DNA of 64,000 nt from Entamoeba histolytica HM-1:IMSS (Eukaryota; Evosea; Mastigamoebida; Endamoebidae), in assembly GCF_000208925.1 (NCBI RefSeq), contig NW_001914870.1, positions 92,103 to 156,102 on the forward strand, given 5' to 3'. The first letter of the stretch is position 1. Each line of letters begins with the position of its first letter. Shown here one piece after another: positions 30,861-41,218 of this stretch. The position numbers and the translations under genes are program-made. The notes beneath the pieces were generated by a model that worked only from the letters and a program-made list of their open reading frames with translations, searched no databases and had not been told where the DNA came from.

Positions 30861-32465
30861 ATGTTAGGTATGACCAAATTATCGACATTACAACTTTGTC
30901 ATATTTTTTCATACGTTGAGTACTTTGACTTAAAGCACTTCATACAAATTAACCATAAATGTCAACGTGTTTGTAATCATTTAATTCAGGTACAATGTTT
31001 AGAAAGAAATTTAATAAATGTCAATGTACCATTATATTCATTACATTTAACACCTTCTATATTAAATGGTGATTCAGCAAATGATAAATTTACTACATTT
31101 GATTATAAACAACTTACACATCTTTCAAATAACTCTACATTAAAAGCGTTGTGTTTTTCATATAATGCAACAACTGAATATCATTTACTTTCAAATATTA
31201 TTCATCAATTACCACTTCATTCTCTTACAAAAATTGATTTAGGTACATATGATATTGGAGAAGAAAATATCATAAAATATGCTACCCTTATTGGAACAAC
31301 TCAAACCTCATTAAAAACTCTTTCTTTCTGGAAAGACCCAGGTAAAAATGCAAGGTTTAGTGAACCTAGAGAAGTAGAGATGTTTTCAAAGTTAGTAAAA
31401 TGTGAAAATTTAAGATGTTTTGTTTGGTCACCAAGTTTTGTTTCAATGCAAAAATTAACTTTACTTAATCTCTTTTATCATTTAGATACATTTAATGAAT
31501 CTGTTGATGATTTAAAGAAATTACCTAATTTATGCTCATTAATTATACGATCAACTACACTTAGTCAATTTTATTCTATTCATAGAGTAAGTGAATTAAG
31601 TCAATTGACTTATTTAAATATTTCTGGTACTCAAATAAATAAAGACCCAGCTGTATTTTCATTGGACAAATGCTCAAATTTAAAATATATATCAGTATAT
31701 TATATTGCCAGTATTAGTGAAGAGGTATTTGATATATTAAAATATTCTACCAAATTTCATGTTCAATTCCAATTATATTCAATTCCTTTAGAAAATAATG
31801 AATTTGCTCCATTTAATTTAACTGGTACTCAATTAGATCCTAAAAGAATTTTAATTCTTCATATGACAATGGTTCAAAGAAAAATTAAATCCAGATTTGC
31901 TAAGGCATTATTTAATAGGTTTCAACAATGGCCACCTAATTTATATTTTAAAGGATATTCTACATTTGATGTTAGTAATATTCATAAATATACTGGTATT
32001 AGTAACTCATTAGTACGTCTTGAATTACATTTTATTGAACAATTATTAAATCTAAACTCAGTTAATTCATTCTCTTATCTTACATCCTTATCTATTAAAC
32101 ATTGTAAAATTAAAACAGAAGAACCTATTCCACTTAATGGATTAATTTCTTTACAACGTCTTTGTATATCTCATTGTGATAACGTTCAATTCTTGTCTAT
32201 TTCAGACATTACTTCTCTTACATCATTTACTTTAAAAGATCAAACTTGTTTTACTCCTTTACTACCTCATTTAATTCAATTAACAAATCTTAAACAAATA
32301 AGTCTTAGTAATATAAGCAACGTTACAGATAACGATATCGAATTTTTAATTCTTCTTAATAATATTAGGCATTATATCTTTGAAGAAGACTCAATCTTCC
32401 AAGAAAAAGAAAAATACTTTGCAACTCCAACAAGAACTGTTTCTTTTGTTACTCATCAAGATTAA
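30861..32465 (+). CDS. Leucine-rich-repeat protein with F-box-like N-terminus
   Basis: A 534-residue protein. The N-terminus (LSTLQLCHIFSYVEYFDLKHFIQINHKCQRV, about 6-36) looks like the degenerate F-box-like helix pair that many amoebic LRR proteins carry. Then come irregular leucine-rich repeats, for example LTYLNISGTQI, LTSLSIKHCKI and LQRLCISHCDNV, spread over about 100-510. No signal peptide or membrane span. The Met at codon 4 is an alternative start. The role is probably protein binding, perhaps as a ubiquitin-ligase adaptor, but that is inference. Its promoter must lie within a LINE tail. Confidence 0.75.
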   Translation: MLGMTKLSTLQLCHIFSYVEYFDLKHFIQINHKCQRVCNHLIQVQCLERNLINVNVPLYSLHLTPSILNGDSANDKFTTFDYKQLTHLSNNSTLKALCFSYNATTEYHLLSNIIHQLPLHSLTKIDLGTYDIGEENIIKYATLIGTTQTSLKTLSFWKDPGKNARFSEPREVEMFSKLVKCENLRCFVWSPSFVSMQKLTLLNLFYHLDTFNESVDDLKKLPNLCSLIIRSTTLSQFYSIHRVSELSQLTYLNISGTQINKDPAVFSLDKCSNLKYISVYYIASISEEVFDILKYSTKFHVQFQLYSIPLENNEFAPFNLTGTQLDPKRILILHMTMVQRKIKSRFAKALFNRFQQWPPNLYFKGYSTFDVSNIHKYTGISNSLVRLELHFIEQLLNLNSVNSFSYLTSLSIKHCKIKTEEPIPLNGLISLQRLCISHCDNVQFLSISDITSLTSFTLKDQTCFTPLLPHLIQLTNLKQISLSNISNVTDNDIEFLILLNNIRHYIFEEDSIFQEKEKYFATPTRTVSFVTHQD

Positions 32466-32594
32466 CTGTATCTTTTTTTTTTGATATTTGTTTTTATATC
32501 TCTAAGGGATTTTTTAAAAATAGAATAGACACTCCTCTCTCAGTTTGGTTCATCTTAAAAGAGTGATTCTAGATCTTATTATTACTAAATCTAC

Positions 32595-33755
32595 ATGAAC
32601 TCTAGATACACCTTACGGTCAAGTAATGAAAACTCTAATTGTCTTCAAAAAAAAGTGGTACTTCCTCAACCAATTCAAGTTTGGCTTCAACAAAGGAAGT
32701 GTGACTGTTATGCTCATCTTATTAAAGAAAGTACTGATTCTAACTCAAATGCTCCTACTTTAATTCACTTATTTAAGAAAATAACAACTCTTGGAAGACA
32801 GTCTAAATGTGATGTTGTTTTTGATAGTTTAATTCATCCTATGAATATATCACGAATTCATGCTAAACTTGAAATGACTGCTGATGGTGTTGTTATTTCT
32901 GACCTTTCTACAAATGGGATTTTTGTTAACAATGAAAAGGTTACTTTTAAAACTTTAAGGGATGGGGATCTTATTACCTTGGCTGGAGGAAAAAGTATTG
33001 AAATAGGAACAATTTTTAAACAACCATCTTCTTCTTTCAACTTCAGATATGAAGTTCTTAAAAAAGGAGAAAGTCCTACTACTAACATTGATAATACTAG
33101 TGATTTTTTAACTAGTACTTCTGAAAATTGTTTAGATACTGTTTCAGATGAATATTACTCAATGAATCTAAGAGCTAATACTGTAAGGGGAAATGTTACT
33201 TGTCCGATGTGTAAGAAACTATTTGTTGTTCCTATAACACTAAGTTGTGGTCATACCTTTTGTTATACATGTGATTTAGAATATTCAATGAAATATGGAA
33301 ATTGTTATGAATGTCCTATTTGTTTTCAAAAAGCAAGAACAAGAACTAAATCGATTGTTATTGAATCAATTGTTGATAATATTATTAAAGGAGATACTCA
33401 AAGAGATAAAAGTCTCTTTGAAGAACGTCAAAGATTTGCAAGAATGTATTTATTAAACACTCCTACATTATATGGAAAAATTAATGTTTCAAAATTACCT
33501 TATGGTTTTGGAGAATGGAAAGAAGAACAAAAACTAGAAGTTCAAAAGTTAATGTCTATTGTTAGTGGAATTGAAAGAGAAAATTGGTTTGTTGCTTTAG
33601 GAATAACAAAGTTTGATTTGATTCATGCCTCAAATGATATTATCATTCAAACATTAAGAAACTTAAAAATTAATTTTAATGACTCTGATGATCCTAAAAT
33701 TAAATTGGCACTAATTTTCGTGTATATCAACACAAACCCAACTATCCCACAATAA
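32595..33755 (+). CDS. FHA-RING protein, CHFR/RNF8-like E3 ubiquitin ligase
   Basis: A 386-residue protein. The FHA domain is at about 60-140, with GRQSKCDVVF, SRIHAKLE and STNGIFVNNEK, the phosphothreonine-binding pattern. A RING finger at 203-243 has the full C3HC4 ligand set: CPMC, then CGHTFCYTC, then CPIC. The pairing of an N-terminal FHA and a RING is that of CHFR and RNF8, which act in mitotic checkpoint or DNA-damage ubiquitination. The C-terminal 130 residues are not recognised. Target unknown. Nuclear location is likely. Confidence 0.85.
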   Translation: MNSRYTLRSSNENSNCLQKKVVLPQPIQVWLQQRKCDCYAHLIKESTDSNSNAPTLIHLFKKITTLGRQSKCDVVFDSLIHPMNISRIHAKLEMTADGVVISDLSTNGIFVNNEKVTFKTLRDGDLITLAGGKSIEIGTIFKQPSSSFNFRYEVLKKGESPTTNIDNTSDFLTSTSENCLDTVSDEYYSMNLRANTVRGNVTCPMCKKLFVVPITLSCGHTFCYTCDLEYSMKYGNCYECPICFQKARTRTKSIVIESIVDNIIKGDTQRDKSLFEERQRFARMYLLNTPTLYGKINVSKLPYGFGEWKEEQKLEVQKLMSIVSGIERENWFVALGITKFDLIHASNDIIIQTLRNLKINFNDSDDPKIKLALIFVYINTNPTIPQ

Positions 33756-33892
33756 GTGACTTTCCTTTTTTTTGCTTTCGGTTTTATGATGATAATAATT
33801 AAAAAGAGTTAATAAATGTAGAATGATAAGATTCTATCTTAAATTACTAGTTCAATGGATTGTACTAGAAAGAAAAAAATCATTACTTAAAG

Positions 33893-34864
33893 ATGATTAT
33901 TATCCTCTTATTATTTCAACTATTTTCTGCTAAAGAATATATAACTCAAAAACAAAGAGAATATGTAACTAAGTTCTATGGACCAAAGTTTAAAGTTGAA
34001 GAAGATTATCCTTATGAAATTGATTTTAATACATATGCACATGTTGAGCTAAAATCAAAAAATCCACCGAGAAATGAAGATCGAATTTATCCTAAAAAAT
34101 TATGGCTTGCAATTATTCACAGTTTTCCTTCTAAAATAAATCATGTAGAAAATACAAGAAATACTTGGTGTAGAGAAGAATACCAACAAAGGTATGGATT
34201 TAAATGCATTTTTGTTTTTGGGGAGTCATCTGCAAAGCAATTAGAACAATACAATGAATTAGTTGAAATGAATGAAACATATCATGACATTTATTTCATT
34301 GATATGCCTGATTTAAATGAACATTGGTTTACTTTACAACAAAAAAATATTAATGCTTATATTATGGCACTTAAATTATTCCCAAACTACTATTTCTATA
34401 CTCGAGTTGATGATGAAATTATTGTTACTGTCGATTTATTATCTGACTTTTTATTTGCTCACACCCATAACCCAACAGTTGTTGGTCAACTAACTTATCA
34501 TGCCCCTTATACTAATCCAAGACATAAATATTATGACCCATTATCTAGAAATCTTCCACGGTATTACATTTATCCTGGAGGTTATTTATCTATTTTCAGT
34601 CAAGACATCATTAAATTTATTGGAAAATGGGAAAATTATTACACATTTGCCCCAAGTTCATTAGAAGATCCTGGGTTTGGTCATTGGATTTATAAATTTG
34701 CAAATACTACAAATCAAAGGGTTGACTTATTAACGCCTGAAAATTGGGGAGGACATGTAGGAACAACCTATGGTGATTACATTGTATTCCATGATCAAGA
34801 AGGACATTTGAATCAATTAGAAACATTGAATAGAAGAATAGAAGATGGGTATATGAAATATTAA
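33893..34864 (+). CDS. GT31-type galactosyltransferase
   Basis: A 323-residue secretory-pathway enzyme. A hydrophobic N-terminus (1-13) is a signal peptide or short signal anchor. The domain shows NTRNTWC (about 87-93), TRVDDEII with the metal-binding DDE (173-175, in place of DxD), YPGGYLSIFS and an SLEDPGFG block. These are the hallmarks of beta-1,3-galactosyltransferase-like GT31 enzymes. It probably extends glycans of surface or secreted glycoconjugates in the Golgi. Acceptor and exact donor are unknown. The family is well represented in amoebae. It converges on SRP receptor beta with only 35 bp between stops. Confidence 0.82.
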   Translation: MIIILLLFQLFSAKEYITQKQREYVTKFYGPKFKVEEDYPYEIDFNTYAHVELKSKNPPRNEDRIYPKKLWLAIIHSFPSKINHVENTRNTWCREEYQQRYGFKCIFVFGESSAKQLEQYNELVEMNETYHDIYFIDMPDLNEHWFTLQQKNINAYIMALKLFPNYYFYTRVDDEIIVTVDLLSDFLFAHTHNPTVVGQLTYHAPYTNPRHKYYDPLSRNLPRYYIYPGGYLSIFSQDIIKFIGKWENYYTFAPSSLEDPGFGHWIYKFANTTNQRVDLLTPENWGGHVGTTYGDYIVFHDQEGHLNQLETLNRRIEDGYMKY

Positions 34865-34899
34865 TTAAATAAGACTTTTATTATTTTTAAATGAATAAA

Positions 34900-35724
34900 T
34901 TATTTTAACCCAACACCACTCAAAAAATTCCAAACAGAATCTATATCATTCTCTTTCACTGAAGATTGAGCAAATTCAATTTTACTCTTGAGTTGTTCAA
35001 AATGGAATTCATCATCAGGATCTCCATACATATATAAATCATCATCAGCTATTACTTCTCCTGGTTTTGCAACTCTAACACGTAATTTGTTTAATTCTTT
35101 TTCTAATAAAATTTTAATAATATCTTTTGATTCAGACATTGGAATATCACTCTTATTACAAAGAATTAATATTGGTATATTATTTGTATTTGATGAAATA
35201 ATACAATGAAGATATCCTGCATCATCTTTAATTGTTTTCTTAACTTCATCTCCAGCAATCATAAAAATGATACATTTAGCTAATTCAATATATTTTTTAT
35301 ATAATCCTCTAACTTTACCATAACCAGGAATATCCACTATTTCAAATGGTTGTTTAGTTATAGTATCATGACAAGTACCAATATTTTCAACCATAGAAGT
35401 ACATGTTTCAGTAATTGTATCATTTTGTAGCTATATGTTATTAGTTTATTTTATTATATATGATAATAAATAAATAAAAATACAAACACAAAGATATAAT
35501 GATGTCTTTCCAACACCACTTATTCCAGTAATCATTACAACAGACTTTTTATTTTTATTATTTTTATTTCTCTTTGATACTATTATTAAATAAATATCGT
35601 TTTATCACGTTTATAAGAAAATAAATTTAAACAAACTGACATAAACAATAATGCCAATTAATAATAAAACTGTTGTTGTAATTAATGAAACTAATGAAAA
35701 ACTACTTTCAATAGTATTTTCCAT
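34900..35724 (-). CDS. Signal recognition particle receptor beta subunit (three exons)
   Basis: Exons 35637-35724, 35488-35579 and 34900-35430, with two GTTTGT...TAG introns (57 bp each); 711 bp, 236 residues. Residues 9-30 are a membrane span. GISGVGKTS (48-56) is the P-loop, VDIPGYGK (about 92-99) replaces the usual DxPGH G3 motif, and LCNKSD is the G4 motif. This order, with the N-terminal membrane anchor, identifies the ER-anchored SR-beta GTPase that binds SR-alpha and docks SRP-ribosome complexes. Length is right for the family. It is divergent with the SelK-like gene, 55 bp between ATGs. Confidence 0.9.
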
Positions 35725-35778
35725 TTTTAATTATTATTTTTTAGTTCATCTCATATTTTAGTTGATAAGAATATTCAA

Positions 35779-36036
35779 ATGGCACTCACAGATATTTTCA
35801 TTACAATAACAGACTTAGTCTTTTTATAGTTTGTTTTTCTTTCTAACAAGTATTTAAAGTATTAATTGAGTAGTTTTGCGTCATTACTTGATTTTTCTGG
35901 ACAAGTTGAATATCGTCACCCCCAAATTGGAAATGGAAATAGAACCCATAACCCAGAAGGTGGTCACCGTTTAGGAAGTATACAAAATACACAAGTACAT
36001 CATATTCCTGTTACAGGTTGTGCAGGATGTAATTAA
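35779..36036 (+). CDS. Small SelK/SelG-like membrane protein with Cys (two exons)
   Basis: Exons 35779-35828 and 35874-36036 with a 45-bp intron (GTTTGT...TAG); 213 bp, 70 residues. Neither exon alone is long enough to be an obvious ORF. A hydrophobic span (about 5-22) follows a short N-terminus. The rest is Gly/His/Arg/Asn-rich (GNGNRTHNPEGGHRLGSI) and ends GCAGCN. This layout matches the selenoprotein K/G family, an ER-membrane protein with a glycine-rich tail and Sec or Cys near the end. Both terminal residues here are ordinary TGT cysteines. The identity is an inference from layout. It shares a promoter with SRP receptor beta, another ER membrane protein. Confidence 0.55.
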
Positions 36037-36214
36037 TGATTTATTATTGTTGTTTTTTGGAATTTTTTAAAAATAAAATATTTACCTCAAAATAATTGGT
36101 GATGAATAGTAAAATCACCTCTAAAATATGTTTAGTTTAAAAAATTGAAAAACAAAACAAATCAAAAATAAATAATAATAATAAAATTAAATACATCATT
36201 TATTAGTATTTGCT

Positions 36215-36835
36215 TTAACATGACTCACTTCGAATTGAAGACAAATTAGGACACTCAAAAGAAACATCATATGGAAGAACTACAGAACCACTCTTTGTTG
36301 ATGTTCTTGATCGAATAATTTGATTAAAATGACATCCAATTTCATTAATATGTCTAAATCCAAAGAATTTACCATTAATAGTAACAGAATTTAACCTTTT
36401 CATAGCAATACTATTTGGTTTAATAACTTTTCTTGTTTTTCTTTCTTCAACTATAACACCACATTTATTAAGAAGCTCAATAAGATAATTATTTGTTATA
36501 GCATCAAGATATTGTCTCTTTTCTTTTAGTCCATCATATTCAAATTCAAGATGAGAAGCATCAAACACAACCTTATCGTCCTTTTTAACATTGTTAATTG
36601 TAAACATTTGATATGTCATATTTCCTCTTTTATATAGTCTATTGATATTTACTTCATATCCAGATTGAGATAATACTCCTACAATAAAAGCTTGTTGTGC
36701 AGCATCTCTGTTCTTTGATTCTCTTTTAGCATTAATCATTTCATTTTTAACTTTTTTTTCTTCATAATTCATAACAAAGACATTTCCATCTTCAATATGA
36801 AAGGGGACACGAGTAATAAAAGCACTTGAAATCAT
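36215..36835 (-). CDS. Hypothetical protein, 206 aa
   Basis: Not recognised. A basic, soluble protein with no signal peptide or membrane span. It contains a Lys/Glu/Arg-rich helix (about 25-48), a strand-rich middle and a Ser/Cys C-terminus ending SIRSESC. Codon use is like that of its neighbours. The start ATG at 36835 is followed by ATTTCAAGTGC. It faces the 1.5-kb gene-free region to its right and converges with the SelK-like gene. An Entamoeba-specific protein is likely. Confidence 0.6.
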   Translation of the reverse strand: MISSAFITRVPFHIEDGNVFVMNYEEKKVKNEMINAKRESKNRDAAQQAFIVGVLSQSGYEVNINRLYKRGNMTYQMFTINNVKKDDKVVFDASHLEFEYDGLKEKRQYLDAITNNYLIELLNKCGVIVEERKTRKVIKPNSIAMKRLNSVTINGKFFGFRHINEIGCHFNQIIRSRTSTKSGSVVLPYDVSFECPNLSSIRSESC

Positions 36836-38392
36836 TCTCTTACATTAATTTGTTTAACAAGTTCCATTTAAATATTCCATTTGCTTTTTGCTACAATTTT
36901 AAAACTACCTCGTTTCAAGTCCCACTGAATCATCCTTTATTTCGTTTTACTGAAGTTTTCTTTGTGTCTCTTTGTTTTTTGGCTTTCTGTCCTAACCATT
37001 TTGGAATCAAACTCCCTTTTTTTCTCTTTCTTGTGACATTTCACTCACTTTTCTTAACTTATTCTTGCCTCATTCTACATTCCTTCTTTCTTTCAATTTT
37101 GTATTTTCATTTTTTGCTTATTGGTTTCCATGTCATCACTTTGTAAAAACAAAACATTAGAAGCTAAGAAACTAATCATAAATAAGGAGATTTTGTTTAT
37201 TTGGTTTATGTTCTTGTTTTTCAGTATTACCAACTAAAATAATCTTCTTAAAAAATTCATCATTTATTCCCTCATTTGTCTTGTTTCTTTCTGTCTTTGA
37301 TTTTTCTACGTAGAACAAAAATGAAAAAAGGAAATTCAAAACATTCCTTTTGACTTGTTTTTTTTTTCGTGAATAAACATTATTGTCAATTCTTTGTTAG
37401 TGGAAGTTAAATTCTATATAATCCCTTTCAATTTGATGAGCTTTAATTTTCTTGACAGATCTCACCTCTCCAATATGTATTTATTGGCTCTTAACATTAA
37501 GTTTTCAATATTCTTACATTAAACAAAACACATTCCCAATCCAAAAAATAAATAATCAGTCACTTTTTTCGTACATCCACTAATCTTTTTTATTTGTTTA
37601 ATTTCTATCTTAAATATGTTCTAAGTAATGTGCTTGTATGACTCACTACATAACAATGAAGGACAATATATTATAAAACAATATTTTTATTATTACTAAT
37701 CTAAATAACCAACAGATGTGAGTCATACATATCTACTCATAACTTACTTAATTTGAATGACTTTCATTAACTCATTCAATTCTCTGTTATTGACATTTAA
37801 TTCTTAAATTGATTAACCTAACCATTTTTGTTTTTAGACTTTACTATTTCATATCAACTTACCCAATTGAGTATTAATAATTTCCTTTTAATGATAGATT
37901 GGATTAATTTTAAAGTATGAAGTCTGAATTAATAAGGTATTTTCAAAACCTTGGAATAATATTTAAAGGTTAACTCTGTATCTCTTTAACTTTCTATGAC
38001 AAGCATATATACTATAATGCTTCTCTTTTATCTGTATTTTTTTTTCCATGTAAAAGAATTAATAAATATGACTTAAATTGCTTTTCAGTTTGAATAAAGG
38101 TAGTGTATTGTTTGTTCATAAAAATTACATAGACTATTGATGCATTTACTTCAATAAACTAACATTCACTATTAGTCATTAAAATTTTAAGTTCCTTGTG
38201 CACTTCCCCAATAGCTTTGATAGATTGATTTTCAAGGTATTTGAAAATATGAGATTATATTTTCTATTTATTTCTAACAATCCTTAACATCTGAAAATTC
38301 GAAGAGTCTAAAACCTTTCTTTTCTTCCACATCTCTTATAACATGAAAAGGCAAAGATATATAATAAGATATGTTGATTAAAGGGATGTTAT
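36836..38392. promoter_or_regulatory. 1.56-kb divergent gene-free region with a paired TGACTCA inverted repeat
   Basis: Lies between two divergent orphan genes. A 106-codon frame starting at 36826 begins with TTG and is T-rich noise. A 12-bp perfect inverted repeat, TGTATGACTCAC (37635-37646) and GTGAGTCATACA (37718-37729), is separated by 71 bp. Each arm carries the AP-1/GCN4-type core TGACTCA. Much of the rest is T-rich. This is the longest divergent promoter region in the window. Confidence 0.5.
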
Positions 38393-39793
38393 ATGAGTAG
38401 ATTATTTACTAAAACAAAGAAAAAACCTTTATTTTTTAATAAACAAACACCAATTGAATATAATAAACAAGAAAATGATATTGAAAAAGTCAAATTACAT
38501 GATTCTAGCAATGGTTTTAATCCATTTGACACAATGAAAGAAGAAGGATTTGATACTAGTGATACAATGAGATGGTTTGACAAAATGACAACTGACAGTG
38601 GAGAAGTGTTATTAAAAAATGAAAGTACCAGTGTTAAAAGTTTCAATAGTATAACTTCATTTCAGTTTTCACCAGAAGAAGAAGGAGAAAAAGTCACAAA
38701 TAAGATGAATGAAGATATTCAACCAAAAGTGTTTCCAGAACCAAGAAACGAGAGAATTATTTCAGAACAATTAAAAGAGTCAAAGAAAAATGAAAATCAG
38801 GTAATTGAGACAAAAGAAATAAAACGTACTGATAATCCAATCAAACAAGAACCAGACAAAGAAATAAATAAACCCAACGAACATCCTCAAGTGAAACCAA
38901 AAGTAAATAAGAAATCGAATTTCCATATTTCAATGAAAAAATTTGAATTTAAAAAACCCAATTTAATGTCAAAACCACTGAAAGATCGAATGAAAGATTC
39001 AATTAAACAAATCAACGAAAAATCTATTCACAAATCATCTGACAACCATAACTTCCAACTTAGAATTAATCCAAACGACAATTCATCAATCAGAAATCAA
39101 ACCACAAAGGATATAGAATTAGAGAAAGAGTTAAGAAAAGAGTCAGAAGAAGGTTTTAAAAAAGAGGCTAACATTAAGAAGATTATAGACTTTCCTGACA
39201 ATATGCAGACTATGAAAAATTCTAATAATAAAGCAAATATAAACCAAAAAGAACTTCAAGAACATATAGTTATTAAACAAGAAGAGAAAAAAGAGATATG
39301 TTCATTGAAGCGTAGAACAGAAACAAATCAAGAAAATGAAATTATTCCACCACCAAAACGTCCAATTACTAACAAAGAAAATAAAAACAATCTTTCTAAA
39401 TTTGAAATACCAACACTTAAACTTCCAATTATGTTTAATTCAACAGATAATAGATTAGAATGCTTAAAAAGGATTTCTACTGTTATTCAAATGTTAAATT
39501 ATGCACCTATCAAGAAGGAACTACAAACATCTAAAGTGATTTTTCTTCCAGAAATACATTCTATTCCAAAACCAACGACAGAAGAAGAAATGAAAGCATC
39601 TCTTTTATTCTGTAAGCAGAGGATAGAAAAATTAGGTAATGAAATTGAATGTCTTTTACCTATTACGTGTTGTGTAGCAGAAAAGGTACTAGAACAATTA
39701 AAAGAAATTCATGAATCACGAAAAAATAAGTTAGCCATTGTTTGTTTTTATCATTTGGAATATACAAATAATGAAACTCATAATGGTAGATAA
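38393..39793 (+). CDS. Hypothetical Lys/Glu/Asn-rich protein, 466 aa
   Basis: Not recognised. The N-terminal 300 residues are low-complexity and charged, with many KxE/EK runs and several PKP/PPPKRP-like stretches, and look disordered. The last 130 residues are less biased (FEIPTLKLPIMFN, LECLKRISTVIQML, then ITCCVAEKVLEQLKEI) and may be a small helical domain. No signal peptide or membrane span. A nuclear location is plausible from the basic patches. An upstream ATG at 38371 opens a 9-codon frame that overlaps the start, so initiation context is worth checking. Confidence 0.65.
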   Translation: MSRLFTKTKKKPLFFNKQTPIEYNKQENDIEKVKLHDSSNGFNPFDTMKEEGFDTSDTMRWFDKMTTDSGEVLLKNESTSVKSFNSITSFQFSPEEEGEKVTNKMNEDIQPKVFPEPRNERIISEQLKESKKNENQVIETKEIKRTDNPIKQEPDKEINKPNEHPQVKPKVNKKSNFHISMKKFEFKKPNLMSKPLKDRMKDSIKQINEKSIHKSSDNHNFQLRINPNDNSSIRNQTTKDIELEKELRKESEEGFKKEANIKKIIDFPDNMQTMKNSNNKANINQKELQEHIVIKQEEKKEICSLKRRTETNQENEIIPPPKRPITNKENKNNLSKFEIPTLKLPIMFNSTDNRLECLKRISTVIQMLNYAPIKKELQTSKVIFLPEIHSIPKPTTEEEMKASLLFCKQRIEKLGNEIECLLPITCCVAEKVLEQLKEIHESRKNKLAIVCFYHLEYTNNETHNGR

Positions 39794-39979
39794 AAAAACA
39801 AGAAGAGGAAATGAAAACACTTCAAGAAACACTTCACGCAAACAGAACAATAAAATAATTTTTATAAGTTAAGTTTCTGCAACAAAAACAAATTTCTCAG
39901 GTTTTAACATAAACAAAAATGAGAAAAAAAAAAAAAAGAATAAAAAAAGAAAAGAACTACCTAATTAAAAAATAAACAA

Positions 39980-41116
39980 ATGACCCAAACTGGACTTTAC
40001 CTTTTAACAACATTACCAAGTGGAACACAAACAGCAGATGGGTATGACTTTGAAAGAATTCAGTCTAAATCAGAAGGTCTTGCTGAGTGTTATAAAAGTA
40101 TGATCCCAACACAATTAAAATTTGAATCACTTGATTCATTAATGACATTATCTGATGATCTTGTAAGAATAGACAGTTCAGTTGGGACTGTTGTAAGAAG
40201 ACTATGTAATACATGGGTTGATGTAAATAAGGAAATTCAGTTCAATGATAAATGGAATGAAACTGATTTAACACAATTTAGATGGGATGAAAAGAAATAC
40301 CCATTTACAGAAACAGCAAAAGTATTAACAAACAGAATATATAAAGACATTCAACAAATTGAAGTCCGTTTAAGAGACTTAGTTTCTAAATATCAAACTA
40401 CTTCTAGAGAACTTGCTATTGAAAATAAAAAAGAAACAGGAACATTATTAACTAGAAGATTAGATTCATGTGTTCCAGATGATGTTATTGTAGATACAGA
40501 ATATCTTATGACAGTATTTGTTGTAATTTCAAAACAACAACACAAAGAATTTCTTAAAATTTATGACACATTAAATGAATTTGTTGTATGTGATTCTGCA
40601 ATACAAGTAATAGTTGATAATGATTTTGAACTATATCGGGTTGTTATTTTCAGACATGCTTTAGATGATTTTAAGAATGAATGTCGTACATATCATTATT
40701 CAGTAAGAGAATTTAAACGAGAAGTTGCTAATATAGAATCAGCTAAATCATCATTAGAAGAATCACTTGAAAGTCAAAAAACTACTTTAGTACGTTATTG
40801 TGAAGCAAACTTTGTTCATGTTCTTCATGCATGGTTTCATATGAAAATTCTTCGATTATTTACTGATTCAGTTTTGCATTATGGATTACCAACTAAATAT
40901 GATTTAATTGTTATGAGACTTAAAAAAAGAGAAAACAAAAAGTTAATGAAAAATCTTGTTGGTAAACGTCCTACTATTGGTACTGAAGTTAATTATTTAC
41001 CAACTCGTGAAGATCTTGGGTATGATCCAGAAGGAGCAGATAGTACATTCCCATTTGTCTTTACATCGGTTGATATTGGATATTTAGTCAATCCGTTGTT
41101 ACTAGTTTCAAGATAA
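39980..41116 (+). CDS. V-type ATPase subunit C
   Basis: A 378-residue protein matching the V1 stalk subunit C (Vma5) over its whole length. It has an N-terminal YLLTTLPSG, the long helical arm with LMTLSDDLVRIDSSVG, FRWDEKKYP, and GTLLTRRLD. It then has VDTEYLMTVFVVISKQQHKEF, the globular head with FRHALDDFKNECR, and the C-terminal ADSTFPFVFTSVDIGYLV. Subunit C bridges the stator and V0 and is the part released when the pump is disassembled, acidifying vacuoles and phagosomes. Length is usual for the family (380-390). GAACTACC about 25 bp upstream. Confidence 0.9.
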   Translation: MTQTGLYLLTTLPSGTQTADGYDFERIQSKSEGLAECYKSMIPTQLKFESLDSLMTLSDDLVRIDSSVGTVVRRLCNTWVDVNKEIQFNDKWNETDLTQFRWDEKKYPFTETAKVLTNRIYKDIQQIEVRLRDLVSKYQTTSRELAIENKKETGTLLTRRLDSCVPDDVIVDTEYLMTVFVVISKQQHKEFLKIYDTLNEFVVCDSAIQVIVDNDFELYRVVIFRHALDDFKNECRTYHYSVREFKREVANIESAKSSLEESLESQKTTLVRYCEANFVHVLHAWFHMKILRLFTDSVLHYGLPTKYDLIVMRLKKRENKKLMKNLVGKRPTIGTEVNYLPTREDLGYDPEGADSTFPFVFTSVDIGYLVNPLLLVSR

Positions 41117-41218
41117 AGCAAGAAATAGAATAAGAAAGAATAATAGATACTTCTTCTTTTTCTTATTGTTTTTTTTTGAATAAAAAGAACTAAAAAAAAA
41201 GAAAATTGAATAACAATA

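Noticed and set aside
35850..35859. GTATTTAAAG, a perfect match to the Entamoeba TATA-like box, inside the SelK-like intron
   Set aside because: No useful ATG lies downstream, and the GTTTGT...TAG intron gives a coherent protein. Taken as coincidence.
36826..37146. 106-codon plus-strand frame next to the 206-aa orphan
   Set aside because: It starts with TTG, is Phe/Leu/Ser-rich and matches what T-rich DNA gives on this strand.
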